64,000 nt of DNA from Nitratireductor mangrovi (GTDB lineage Bacteria; Pseudomonadota; Alphaproteobacteria; Rhizobiales; Rhizobiaceae). Positions 1-7,890 of the stretch are shown piece by piece. Position 1 is the stretch's first letter; every line of letters begins with the position of its first letter. A program made the position numbers and the translations under genes. The stretch spans positions 558,001 through 622,000 of the forward strand of contig NZ_CP042301.2 of the NCBI RefSeq assembly GCF_007922615.2. Direction: 5' to 3'. The notes under the pieces were generated by a model. The model had not been told where the DNA came from and did no database searches. It saw only the letters and a list, made by a program, of their open reading frames with translations.

Positions 1-513
1 AAAGAGATTGTGGAAGGAGACGACGGTGAGCAGCGCAGCCGCCAGCAGCGGGCTGACGACACTCTCCAGATCATAGGCCAGCCGGGAGAGGGAGAGTGCG
101 CGCGTATATTCCTTCTCATCCGGCAGCACATCCGGGATCGTTGCCTGGAACGTCGGCGTGAAGGCAGCCGAGGCGGACTGGAGCAGGAAGATCAGGACAT
201 AGACCTGCCAGACCTCGGTGACGAAGGGGAGCAGCACCGCAACGCCCGCGCGCACCAGATCCAGCGCCACGAGCATCGCCCGGCGCGGCAGTTTCTCCGC
301 GAACGCTGCTGCAATCGGCGCCACGCCGACATAGGCGATCATCTTGATGGCGAGAGCGGTGCCCAGCACCATGCCTGCATCCGCGCCCGCGAGCTCGAAG
401 GCGAGCAGGCCGAGCGCCACCGTCGCCAGCCCGGTGCCGGTCAGCGCGATCACCTGCGCGGCGAACAGGTGACGATAGGTTCGATTCGCGAGAACGGCGA
501 GCATCGCGGACAC
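1..513 (-). CDS. MFS transporter, N-terminal part (cut by left edge)
   Basis: This is the first 171 residues of a major facilitator superfamily permease running off the left edge. Several hydrophobic segments are visible (for example residues 15-40, 48-70 and 85-110), with a basic PRRAML segment at the expected short loop between helices 2 and 3. It looks closest to the MFS_3/enterobactin-exporter-like branch, but that is only an impression from the N-terminus. An in-frame TAA lies 12 bases before the GTG at 513, so the start must be GTG 513 or ATG 504. It lies 90 bases downstream of the carrier-protein gene on the same strand, so it may be the last gene of that operon and may export its product. 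Substrate unknown. Confidence 0.75.
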   Translation of the reverse strand, partial: MSAMLAVLANRTYRHLFAAQVIALTGTGLATVALGLLAFELAGADAGMVLGTALAIKMIAYVGVAPIAAAFAEKLPRRAMLVALDLVRAGVAVLLPFVTEVWQVYVLIFLLQSASAAFTPTFQATIPDVLPDEKEYTRALSLSRLAYDLESVVSPLLAAALLTVVSFHNLF

Positions 514-603
514 GATACTCGCTTATTGCCCCGATTTCATCGACCGACGGGTTGGCGCCGCCGAGGCCGATTGCCTGCGTGGCGGTCCAGAACCGCCGGG
601 ATG

Positions 604-837
604 TCAGGCGGAGACCAGCTGCTCGAGATCGTTGAGCGTGTCGAGGCGCGAGATGTCGAAATCGGCCTCGGCGAGGTCGATGCCGAAATCGCGCTCCAGA
701 ACCAGCATGATCTGGACCGCGGCCACCGAATCGAGCCGGCCCGACGTGAACAGCGCCTCGCCCGGGTCGATCGACGGGTCCCCGCCGCGCTCGACCAGGA
801 TATCAACAACGGCCTGGCGTATCGTGCTCATGTTCAT
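604..837 (-). CDS. Acyl/aminoacyl carrier protein (DltC-like)
   Basis: A 77-residue carrier protein, the usual size for free-standing ACP or DltC. The sequence GRLDSVAAV around residues 34-42 holds the DSV form of the phosphopantetheine attachment motif (DSL in most carriers), with Ser37 as the modified serine. The helix after it (VQIMLVLERDFGIDL) and the acidic C-terminal half fit the four-helix ACP fold. The ATG overlaps the TGA of the MBOAT gene (ATGA), so the two are translationally coupled. By position it should be loaded by the adenylation enzyme encoded first in this operon and deliver its cargo to the MBOAT protein; this is inference from dltABC organisation. Whether it carries an amino acid or an acyl group cannot be read from the sequence. 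Confidence 0.85.
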   Translation of the reverse strand: MNMSTIRQAVVDILVERGGDPSIDPGEALFTSGRLDSVAAVQIMLVLERDFGIDLAEADFDISRLDTLNDLEQLVSA

Positions 838-2318
838 CCTCCGAACAGGCTGGCGGTGAAGGCCGCACGCTCCAGAAGCGTGCCTTCGCCGGAAATGTCG
901 TCGAAAATCTTCAGGAAGCAGAAGAAGGCCATCACGTTGAGGCGCGGCCATACATGGTAGGCGAAAAAACCATCCTCCGGCTTTGCCTTGCGCCCGCGCC
1001 ATTGCGAGACGATGAGGCCGGCGGCGAGGACGGCGGTGTAGAAGATCGCCGACTGGAAGATCCAGATCACGTCGAGGATGTCGGCGGTCGCGAACACGTA
1101 GGTCTCGCGCATGAAATGGTAGAGGAAGTTGCCGAGCCCGGCCGCGCAGAAGGTCGCAAAGGCGATGCGCAGCTTGGTGTGGCCTTTGAAATAGCGCAGG
1201 AAGGCCGGGTAGAAGAACAGGTCGACCAGCAGTTCCTTGAAATAGAAGAAATAGCGGTTCCAGAACTCGGCCAGCGTGCGCGAGGCAAGCGGGTTGACCG
1301 TGTTGCGCGGAATGCGCCAGCCGCACATCCTGACCGTGGCAACGATGACGTGGCCCCAGACCGCGATGATCACCAGGTCGAGGAAATAGTTCGTGACAAC
1401 GATGGCCCAGTTGAGGCCGGTGCCGAGGCTGCGTTCGCCGGCATGGGCAAGCACGGCGTCGTGCAGCGGCACCAATGGCCCGGCCTCGTAAAGCACGGTT
1501 TCGGCGGCGAACAGCAGGCCGGAGAGGATGGCGGCCCAGACGGCGAGCTTGAGACCCTTGAGCCGGGTCGTGGCCAGTTCGTCCTCGTTGCGGGCGTCGA
1601 ACCTTGAGAGGTAGCCGAAGCTCTTGCCGATCGGGATCGCGCTGCCGCCCCAGAACGGCCGCATGAAGGAGGCGCGCGCCGCGACCGGCATCTGCGCCTT
1701 GCCCTTGAGGTCGATGGCGGCATAGGCGAGATACCAGAGGGACGAGATCGACACCCCGGTGAGGATCCACAAGAGCGCGTGGGCCGGCGTGCCGGGAGGC
1801 GCCCACATCGCCGCGGCTAGAAGGCCGAACCAGCCCAGGATCAGCGACAGGACCGGGCGCCGCGCCGCAGCGCTCTGCGGCCAGCGGCGCATTGTGGCGA
1901 GCACGGCGAAGGCGATGGCGAGGAAGGACAGGGCCACCGCCGGCAAAACCGCCGCGGCCGGAAGCGCCGACAGGGCGGGTGCCAGCTGGTCGGTGAGCGT
2001 CTGCCAGCCGCTGATGCGGAACGGCCGCATGACGAAGAAGAAGATCGAGGCGCCGCAGATGATGGCGATGCGTCGCGCCGGGACGATGGCGATGGCGGCA
2101 AGCGTCACCGCCGTCAGCGCCAGCGTGGGCAGGGAGACCTTCAGGCTCGCTCCAAGCGCGATCAGGAACGCGGCGATGACCACGGCGGTGCCGACCGGCG
2201 TCGCCGTGAAGGCGATCGCCGCCGGGTTCTTGTCGATACCGAGCCAGGCGCGCCGGAGCGCGGCGAGGCTCCCGAGCGGAGTGGGGCGGCCGGCGAGTTC
2301 GCCGGTGACGCTGCTCAC
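834..2318 (-). CDS. MBOAT-family membrane acyltransferase (DltB-like role)
   Basis: A 494-residue polytopic membrane protein. The C-terminal half carries MBOAT hallmarks: FWNRYFFYFKELLVD at about 352-366, and a histidine at 401 in GLGNFLYHF, which matches the conserved catalytic His. About 200 N-terminal residues form extra hydrophobic segments (about 41-60, 63-100, 125-145, 155-175, 183-203) beyond the core seen in DltB. The start is taken as the GTG whose GTGA overlaps the stop of the adenylation gene; an earlier in-frame ATG lies inside that gene. MBOAT enzymes move an acyl group from a carrier to an acceptor at or across the cytoplasmic membrane. With an adenylation enzyme upstream and a carrier protein downstream, it probably transfers an activated amino acid or acyl unit to an envelope component. 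Acceptor unknown. Confidence 0.8.
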   Translation of the reverse strand: MSSVTGELAGRPTPLGSLAALRRAWLGIDKNPAAIAFTATPVGTAVVIAAFLIALGASLKVSLPTLALTAVTLAAIAIVPARRIAIICGASIFFFVMRPFRISGWQTLTDQLAPALSALPAAAVLPAVALSFLAIAFAVLATMRRWPQSAAARRPVLSLILGWFGLLAAAMWAPPGTPAHALLWILTGVSISSLWYLAYAAIDLKGKAQMPVAARASFMRPFWGGSAIPIGKSFGYLSRFDARNEDELATTRLKGLKLAVWAAILSGLLFAAETVLYEAGPLVPLHDAVLAHAGERSLGTGLNWAIVVTNYFLDLVIIAVWGHVIVATVRMCGWRIPRNTVNPLASRTLAEFWNRYFFYFKELLVDLFFYPAFLRYFKGHTKLRIAFATFCAAGLGNFLYHFMRETYVFATADILDVIWIFQSAIFYTAVLAAGLIVSQWRGRKAKPEDGFFAYHVWPRLNVMAFFCFLKIFDDISGEGTLLERAAFTASLFGG

Positions 2319-3913
2319 GCCACGACCGCCTGTGGCGAGGTCTCGGCGTCGCCCTTGGCCGAATCCGTATCGAGCCATGCGGCGAGCGCCCGGCGGTCGG
2401 TCTTGCCGTTGGCGTTTTGCGGCAATCTCTCCGCGAAGACCACGCGCTGCGGCACCATGTAGCGCGGCAGGCTCTGCATCATCGCCTGCTGCAGGGCGGC
2501 ACCGTCACCGTCCTTGCCGGCGATGAAGGCGACGAGCCCCTGCGCGCTGCCGTCGACGATCGGCCATGCGACGACGGAGGCGAGGTCGGTGCCGGCGGTG
2601 CGGCGCAGATGCATCTCGACTTCCTCGAGCTCGATGCGGTTGCCCTTGAGCTTGATCTGGTTGTCGGCCCGGCCCATGTGGTGGAAGACGCCGTTTTCGT
2701 CTTCGACGCCGAGGTCGCCGGTGAGATACCAGCGCTCGCCGTTGATCATGCGGAAGCGGTCGGCGGTCAGTTCCGGCTTGCCGAAATAGCCGTCCGAAAG
2801 CTGCGCGCTCGAAAGCGCGATCTCGCCGATCTCGCCGCGCGGGACCGGCTTCTGGTCGCCGTCGAAAAGCGCGACGCGGAAATTGTCGTAGGGACGACCG
2901 ATCGCCAGGATATTGCGTTTCGGCGTCGCGACCGGCGGATCGGTCAGGCGCTGGCGCATGCACACGACGGTGCATTCGGTCGGCCCGTAGATGTTCTCGA
3001 CCACCGAATTGGGCGCTGCCCGCGCCCATGCCTCGACCGCCGGGATGGGCAGCGGCTCGCCGCAGAACACCGAAAGGCGCAGCGACGGGAACAGCCCGTC
3101 CTTCAAAAGGCCGTTGGCGCGCATCATGGCGACGATGGTCGGCACCGACATCCAGGCGGTGATCTCGTTCGATCTGACGAAACGCTGCGGCGCCATCATG
3201 TCGAGCGTGCTCATGATGTGCAGCGTGGCGCCGGCCTCGAAGGCCAGGAACATGTTGTGGACCGAGAGGTCGAAGGTCACGTCATGCGCCTCGGCGACGC
3301 GGTCGGCGGTGGTGAAGCCGGCCCATTTGCGGGTCTCATGGAGATAGGCGGCAAGGGAGCCGCAGGAGACGACGACCCCCTTGGGCAGCCCGGTCGAGCC
3401 CGAGGTGAACATGATGTAGGCGCTGTGCTCGGCCGGCATCGGCGCCGGCGCCTCGATACCGCGGTCTTCCAGTTCGCCGATGCGCAGCGCGCCGGGCACG
3501 GCCGCCGCGTCGTCGCTGGCGATGATCAGCTTCGGGGCGGCCTCCAGAACGGCCCGGTCGAGCAACCTTGCGCCGTTGCGGTCGACGACAAGCGCGTCGA
3601 GCGCCAGTTCCTTCATGAGGGCGACAAGGCGCTCGGCCGGCCATTTCAGGTTGAGTGGAACGTAGGTGGCGCCGGCCCACGCCGCGCCGGCTATGCCCTG
3701 ATAGGCGGCGAGCGATCGCGTCGCCAGAATGCCGACGCGCCGCGTGACGAGCCGCGGCCTCAGCACCCGCGCCAGTGCGCTCGCGCTGCGTGCCAGTTCG
3801 GCGTAGGAAAGCGTGGCCTTGCCGACCACGACGGCAGGATGATCCGGAACGGTCTGCGCCGTCTGGAAGAGCGGTCCGGCAATATTCCAGCCTGTTTCGC
3901 TGTCCCTGCCCAT
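2315..3913 (-). CDS. Amino-acid adenylation enzyme (DltA/NRPS A-domain type)
   Basis: A 532-residue stand-alone AMP-forming adenylation domain of the ANL superfamily. Core motifs in order: IMFTSGSTGLPKG (168-179, phosphate loop), FDLS (214-217), ENIYGPTE (306-313), YLTGD (396-400), NQIKLKGNRIE (418-428) and NANGK with the catalytic Lys504. The Asp of FDLS is the residue that binds the substrate amino group in A domains, and FDLSV is also typical of DltA; this favours an amino acid over a fatty acid. No condensation or carrier domain is attached. It is first in a coupled operon with the MBOAT and carrier genes. The start chosen is the ATG (MGRDSETG) near the family's normal N-terminus; a longer reading to 3991 is possible. 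The amino acid activated cannot be named. Confidence 0.85.
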   Translation of the reverse strand: MGRDSETGWNIAGPLFQTAQTVPDHPAVVVGKATLSYAELARSASALARVLRPRLVTRRVGILATRSLAAYQGIAGAAWAGATYVPLNLKWPAERLVALMKELALDALVVDRNGARLLDRAVLEAAPKLIIASDDAAAVPGALRIGELEDRGIEAPAPMPAEHSAYIMFTSGSTGLPKGVVVSCGSLAAYLHETRKWAGFTTADRVAEAHDVTFDLSVHNMFLAFEAGATLHIMSTLDMMAPQRFVRSNEITAWMSVPTIVAMMRANGLLKDGLFPSLRLSVFCGEPLPIPAVEAWARAAPNSVVENIYGPTECTVVCMRQRLTDPPVATPKRNILAIGRPYDNFRVALFDGDQKPVPRGEIGEIALSSAQLSDGYFGKPELTADRFRMINGERWYLTGDLGVEDENGVFHHMGRADNQIKLKGNRIELEEVEMHLRRTAGTDLASVVAWPIVDGSAQGLVAFIAGKDGDGAALQQAMMQSLPRYMVPQRVVFAERLPQNANGKTDRRALAAWLDTDSAKGDAETSPQAVVA

Positions 3914-4141
3914 GGATTCGGCCCCCGATCTTGCGCGAATTTGCGCACCAAAATGCGGTTGGGCATGGCGGGAATCAAATAACAGTCGCACTTAACCTTA
4001 ACCGCAGCTTTGCCGCGTCTTTGATGCAGGTGCTTGCCAGGCGGCCGGTGGCCGGCCGCTCCTGTACCGCATGCCTGCCTTGTCCATGCCATGATGCGCG
4101 GGTAGGAGGCGCGTCCACCCAGGCTGAAAGGAGCCCTGTCG
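3914..4141. promoter_or_regulatory. Divergent promoter region between the dlt-like operon and the pcfJ-like gene
   Basis: About 230 bases separate the divergent starts. The part nearest the adenylation gene is AT-richer (around 3950-4010) and includes two close TTAACC units, so the operon promoter probably lies there. No clear -35/-10 pair or operator could be assigned by eye. Confidence 0.35.
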
Positions 4142-4288
4142 ATGAAACCGCATTCGAGTTCGCCACGATCCGTGCCGACGCTCGAATTGCGTTCGGCTGA
4201 CAGATTTTCCTTGAGGCCCGGAGGCCATGGCCCGTTCCATGATTGCGCGCCGGCAGCAGGCCGAGCGCGAAAGAATTCAAGCTTATGA
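4142..4288 (+). CDS. Possible 48-residue small protein or leader ORF overlapping the pcfJ-like start
   Basis: An ATG at 4142 is preceded by AAAGGAG eight bases upstream, a better ribosome site than that of the next gene. The frame is open for 48 codons (begins MKPHSSSPRSVPTLE) and ends inside the first part of the pcfJ-like gene in another frame. The peptide is rich in Ser, Pro and Arg and matches nothing I recognise. It could be a real small protein, a leader coupling translation into the downstream gene, or chance. Confidence 0.3.
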   Translation: MKPHSSSPRSVPTLELRSADRFSLRPGGHGPFHDCAPAAGRARKNSSL

Positions 4289-5387
4289 TGCCACGCTGAA
4301 GCGCGTCCGCCGCGCGGCGCGTCCGGCTCCCGATTTCAACAAGGCGCTCGCCGAGGCGAAGGCCGGGTTTGCCGCGGACGCGATCCGCGACCCGTCCGCC
4401 TGGCGGCCGCGCATGAAGTCGCGCGACGCCGCACGGCTGCGCCTGGCCGCGGCCCGGCACCTTTATGCGCGTTATGCCGTCGCGCCTTCGCTCGAGGCGA
4501 TCTGGATCGACCAGGGGGGCCTCGACATCGACGAGGTGCGGCTGCGCAAGGGCTGGTACATCATCGCCGCGCGCGGTGGCTCGCTCTACAAGGAGGGCGC
4601 CGGCAAGTGGCTGACCCGCAAGGAGGTACACCGCTTCCTGAACCCGCCGGGCGAGCTGTCTTTCGAGGCGGCGTTCTGGCAGGCGGTGGCGCGCAGCTAC
4701 ACCGACGATCTCGGCGTCGCGCTGAGGATCGCGCGCTCCAAGATCGCCTACAAGCCGCGGCGCCAGCTCGCCTTCTGGCGTGAGGTGGTACAGTTCTTCG
4801 CGGCGCATCCGGCGCCGATCGAAACCATCGACGATCTGGTCGACTATCTCTCCGCCTGCCGGCGCCGCGACCGCCACTACAGCGTCAAGGGCCGTACGCT
4901 CGCCTCGCTGGAGCGCCAGATGCATGAATGGCACCGCGACCTCGCCACGATCCAGCGCATCGAGGCGGCGCGCCGCCGGGCGCTGCAGGCGCGGGCGCGG
5001 GCCGGCATGCCGGCCGAGCCCGAGGGCGGCCGCTGGGCCGGTTCGGGCCTTGCCGACTGGTCGTGGAAGCCCTCGGCCAAGGAGCCGCGCGCCCGCCGCG
5101 AGGAATATGTCGTGCGCCAGCTCTCCTCGGCCGCCGAACTGGTGGCCGAGACCCGCGCCATGCGCCATTGCGTCTCGACCTATGCGGCGAAATGCATCGC
5201 CGGCTCGGCCTCGATCTGGTCGCTGGCGCGCCGTGGTGCCGGAAAGGCCGAGCGGCTGCTGACGATCGAGCTCGACCGCCACGACCGCATCGTCCAGGTG
5301 CGCGGCTTCGCCAACCGGCCGGCTCTGCCCGACGAGCAGAAGGTGATCATGCGCTGGGCCAAGGCGCGTGGCGTGGTGTCGGGGTGA
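4227..5387 (+). CDS. PcfJ-like protein
   Basis: A 386-residue soluble, basic protein. The C-terminal third holds the PcfJ signature: MRHCVSTYAAKCIAGSASIW around 312-331, then LLTIELD and a VRGFANRP segment ending near the C-terminus. PcfJ was named from the conjugative plasmid pCF10; homologues occur on many chromosomes and their biochemical role is not established. The N-terminal 200 residues are Arg/Ala-rich and helical in appearance, with no domain I can name. No signal peptide or membrane segment. Start ATG 4227 follows GGAGG closely; a second Met four codons in is an alternative. It is codirectional with the protease-nuclease gene 215 bases downstream, but that gap carries its own regulatory site, so a shared operon is uncertain. 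Confidence 0.7.
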   Translation: MARSMIARRQQAERERIQAYDATLKRVRRAARPAPDFNKALAEAKAGFAADAIRDPSAWRPRMKSRDAARLRLAAARHLYARYAVAPSLEAIWIDQGGLDIDEVRLRKGWYIIAARGGSLYKEGAGKWLTRKEVHRFLNPPGELSFEAAFWQAVARSYTDDLGVALRIARSKIAYKPRRQLAFWREVVQFFAAHPAPIETIDDLVDYLSACRRRDRHYSVKGRTLASLERQMHEWHRDLATIQRIEAARRRALQARARAGMPAEPEGGRWAGSGLADWSWKPSAKEPRARREEYVVRQLSSAAELVAETRAMRHCVSTYAAKCIAGSASIWSLARRGAGKAERLLTIELDRHDRIVQVRGFANRPALPDEQKVIMRWAKARGVVSG

Positions 5388-5513
5388 GGGGTGTGCGGGC
5401 GATCATCGCGCGGCCGGCCGTGCCGTTGCTGGGTCGCCCGCGGTTTCCTTTGCAACGTCGGGTCTCGGCCTGACCTGGAAACCGGCGGCACCTTCGATGC
5501 TTCGTCCGTCTTG

Positions 5514-5529
5514 TGTGATGTGCGTCACA
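5514..5529 (+). promoter_or_regulatory. Perfect CRP-type site TGTGA-N6-TCACA
   Basis: The two half sites TGTGA (5514-5518) and TCACA (5525-5529) are separated by six bases, an exact match to the E. coli CRP core consensus. The site lies 74 bases before the protease-nuclease start codon and downstream of the pcfJ-like stop. Rhizobial CRP-like proteins often prefer other half sites, so the factor is unknown; a CRP/FNR-family regulator is the simplest reading. Confidence 0.5.
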
Positions 5530-5602
5530 ATAACCAGGAGAATGATTGTGTAGAATGAGGCGGCAACACAAGGTTGCATCAGCGTGACGGGGAGGGTGGG
5601 CC

Positions 5603-7753
5603 ATGGCAGGCCAGTTCCGGGTTTCTCTACGGCGGCTGAATGACGCGGCATCGCGGTGGGATGCGGCGAAGTCCGAGCGCGAGCGCTCCGAGCGCGCCGC
5701 GCGCGAGGGGAAGCTGGACAAGATCGATACCGCCGAGCGCATCGCCAAGCATGCCAACCGGCTTCGTGCCCAGGCGCTGCGCGAGGTGAGCGCCATGGAT
5801 GCCGCCGAGCGCGTGGTGTTGCCCGAGGGCGTGCAGGAACTGATCGCCTGCGACGTCGTGCGCAAGAGCGATATCAAGGCGTCGTTCGTCGAGCGCGTGA
5901 TCGGTTCGACCGAGGATTTCCTGTCGGCCGAGTTCCTGGACCTCGGCAGCCACGCCAGCCGCGCCGTGGCGCGGGTCGCCACCCGCATGGACGGTTCGCT
6001 TTATTACGGCACCGGCTTCATGGTCAGCCCTTCGCTGCTCATCACCAACGAGCACGTTCTGGAACAGGCCGAGTGGGCCGAGTTCAGCGTCGCCGAGTTC
6101 GACTATCAGCGCGACCGCGCCGGCGCCCGCAAGACGGTGCGCCGCTTCCGGCTCGAGCCTGACCGGCTGTTTCTCAACGATAAGGATCTCGACTACGCGC
6201 TGGTCGCGGTGGCGCCCGTGGCCGAGGACGGCTCGCCGCTGGCCGAGCACGGCTTTTGCCCGCTGGTCGGGCTGGAAGGCAAGATCCTCGTCACCCACCC
6301 GGTCAACATCGTCCAGCACCCGCAGGGGCGGCTGAAGGAGGTGGTGATCCGAGAAAATGCGCTGAGCGCCCTGCCCAAGGCGCCCAACGACCGTTTTGCC
6401 CACTACCGGGCCGATACCGAGCCGGGCTCTTCGGGCTCGCCCGTCTTCAACGATCGCTGGGAGGTCGTCGCGCTCCACCATTCGGCGGTTCCCGACCGCA
6501 ACGCAAATGGCGACATCCTGACCAAGGCCGGGCAGGTGTGGACGGACAACATGCCGGTCTCCGACATCAAATGGGTCGGCAATGAGGGGATCCGGATTTC
6601 GCGCATCATCAGCCATCTCAAGCTGAGGCAAGGCCTGGGCGGCGAGGCCGGCGAGCTCCTGTCGGGCCTCTTGTCGCGGGCCGAATCGGAGGAGATGGGA
6701 CCGGTGCGCCCGATCGAGGTCGAAAAGCCGCATGCTGCCGCTGCGGTTCCCATCGCGATGCCGGCGCTGCGCGGCTCGGCGACGATCACCATTCCGCTGA
6801 CGATCAGCGTCTCGGTGGGCGAGGCGGGCGGCGAACTGGTCGCGCGGCCCGGACCGCTCTTCGAGGAGGTGCGGCCGGAGCCCGACTATGGCAGCCGCCC
6901 GGGCTATCGGCGCGATTTCCTCGATATCGAACTGCCGCTGCCGCGGGTCGTCGACCCGCGCCATGGCCGCGTGGCGCTGGCCGATGACGGCGAGAACGAG
7001 CTGAGATACCACCACTACAGCGTGGTCATGAACGCGGACCGGCGGCTCGCCTACCTGTCGGCGGTCAATTACGACGCCGAGGCGCCCTTCGCGCAGGAGC
7101 GCGGAACCGATTCCTGGTTTCTCGATCCGCGCCTTGATGACGGCGAACAGGCCGACAACGCGTTCTACAAACACAATCCGCTCGATCGCGGCCACCTGAC
7201 CCGCCGCGTCGACGCCGGCTGGGGCTACAGCGAGGCGGAAGCGCGAAAGGCCAATGACGACACCTTCCACTGGACCAATTGCGCGCCTCAGCACGAGGTG
7301 TTCAACCAGAGCCGCAAGTCGCAGCCGAAGGATCTGCGGCTGTGGGGCGAACTCGAGAACCACGTCACCCACCAGGCCAGGGACGGGCTCAAGCGGCTGT
7401 CGGTCTTCAACGGGCCGGTGTTCGGCGCCGATGACCGCGTGCATCGCGGCCTGCTGATCCCGAGCGCATTCTGGAAGGTGGTGGCCTATCACACGCGGTC
7501 CGGCGGTCTTGGCGCGGTCGGGTTCGTGCTGCACCAGAGCGACCTGATCGACAATCTCGCCGCCGAGCGTTTCGACGTCGGCCGTTTCGACGTGCGCCAG
7601 GTCCGCATCGGCCGCATCGAGGAACTGACCGGCATCGACTTCGGTCCGCTGCGTAATGTCGACCCGATGGCGGTGGCCGAACTGGGCGAGGTGTTCGCGC
7701 GCGAACGCCGCAGCGACCGGCCCCTGAAGGGACCCGGCGACATCCTGTTTTGA
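5603..7753 (+). CDS. Trypsin-like serine protease fused to a DNA/RNA non-specific endonuclease
   Basis: A 716-residue two-enzyme fusion. Residues 1-110 are highly charged, helical and unassigned. Residues about 115-345 form a trypsin/V8-like protease with a complete triad: His151 in ITNEHVL, Asp197 in DLDYALV, and Ser277 in PGSSGSPVF. After a variable linker (345-440) comes a DNA/RNA non-specific (NUC1-type) nuclease with the DRGH motif (catalytic His531) and the FHWTNCAPQHEVFNQ segment that supplies the metal-binding Asn. Both active sites look intact. There is no signal peptide or membrane helix, so the enzyme is probably cytoplasmic. Nothing in the sequence shows how the cell would be protected from it; autoinhibition or proteolytic activation is inference. 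It is preceded by a pcfJ-like gene and converges on an adenylate cyclase gene. Confidence 0.85.
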   Translation: MAGQFRVSLRRLNDAASRWDAAKSERERSERAAREGKLDKIDTAERIAKHANRLRAQALREVSAMDAAERVVLPEGVQELIACDVVRKSDIKASFVERVIGSTEDFLSAEFLDLGSHASRAVARVATRMDGSLYYGTGFMVSPSLLITNEHVLEQAEWAEFSVAEFDYQRDRAGARKTVRRFRLEPDRLFLNDKDLDYALVAVAPVAEDGSPLAEHGFCPLVGLEGKILVTHPVNIVQHPQGRLKEVVIRENALSALPKAPNDRFAHYRADTEPGSSGSPVFNDRWEVVALHHSAVPDRNANGDILTKAGQVWTDNMPVSDIKWVGNEGIRISRIISHLKLRQGLGGEAGELLSGLLSRAESEEMGPVRPIEVEKPHAAAAVPIAMPALRGSATITIPLTISVSVGEAGGELVARPGPLFEEVRPEPDYGSRPGYRRDFLDIELPLPRVVDPRHGRVALADDGENELRYHHYSVVMNADRRLAYLSAVNYDAEAPFAQERGTDSWFLDPRLDDGEQADNAFYKHNPLDRGHLTRRVDAGWGYSEAEARKANDDTFHWTNCAPQHEVFNQSRKSQPKDLRLWGELENHVTHQARDGLKRLSVFNGPVFGADDRVHRGLLIPSAFWKVVAYHTRSGGLGAVGFVLHQSDLIDNLAAERFDVGRFDVRQVRIGRIEELTGIDFGPLRNVDPMAVAELGEVFARERRSDRPLKGPGDILF

Positions 7754-7890
7754 GCTGGCTGGCGTCTACGGGCCGCCTGGCGTCCCATCTGTCCCGGCAA
7801 TCCCGGCACCGTCTGATGCAGATCCGGGGGAGGCGATGGCCTGCTTAAGGCAAGTCGTAGCGGTCGGCTTGATCAGCCGGCGCTCCTGGA

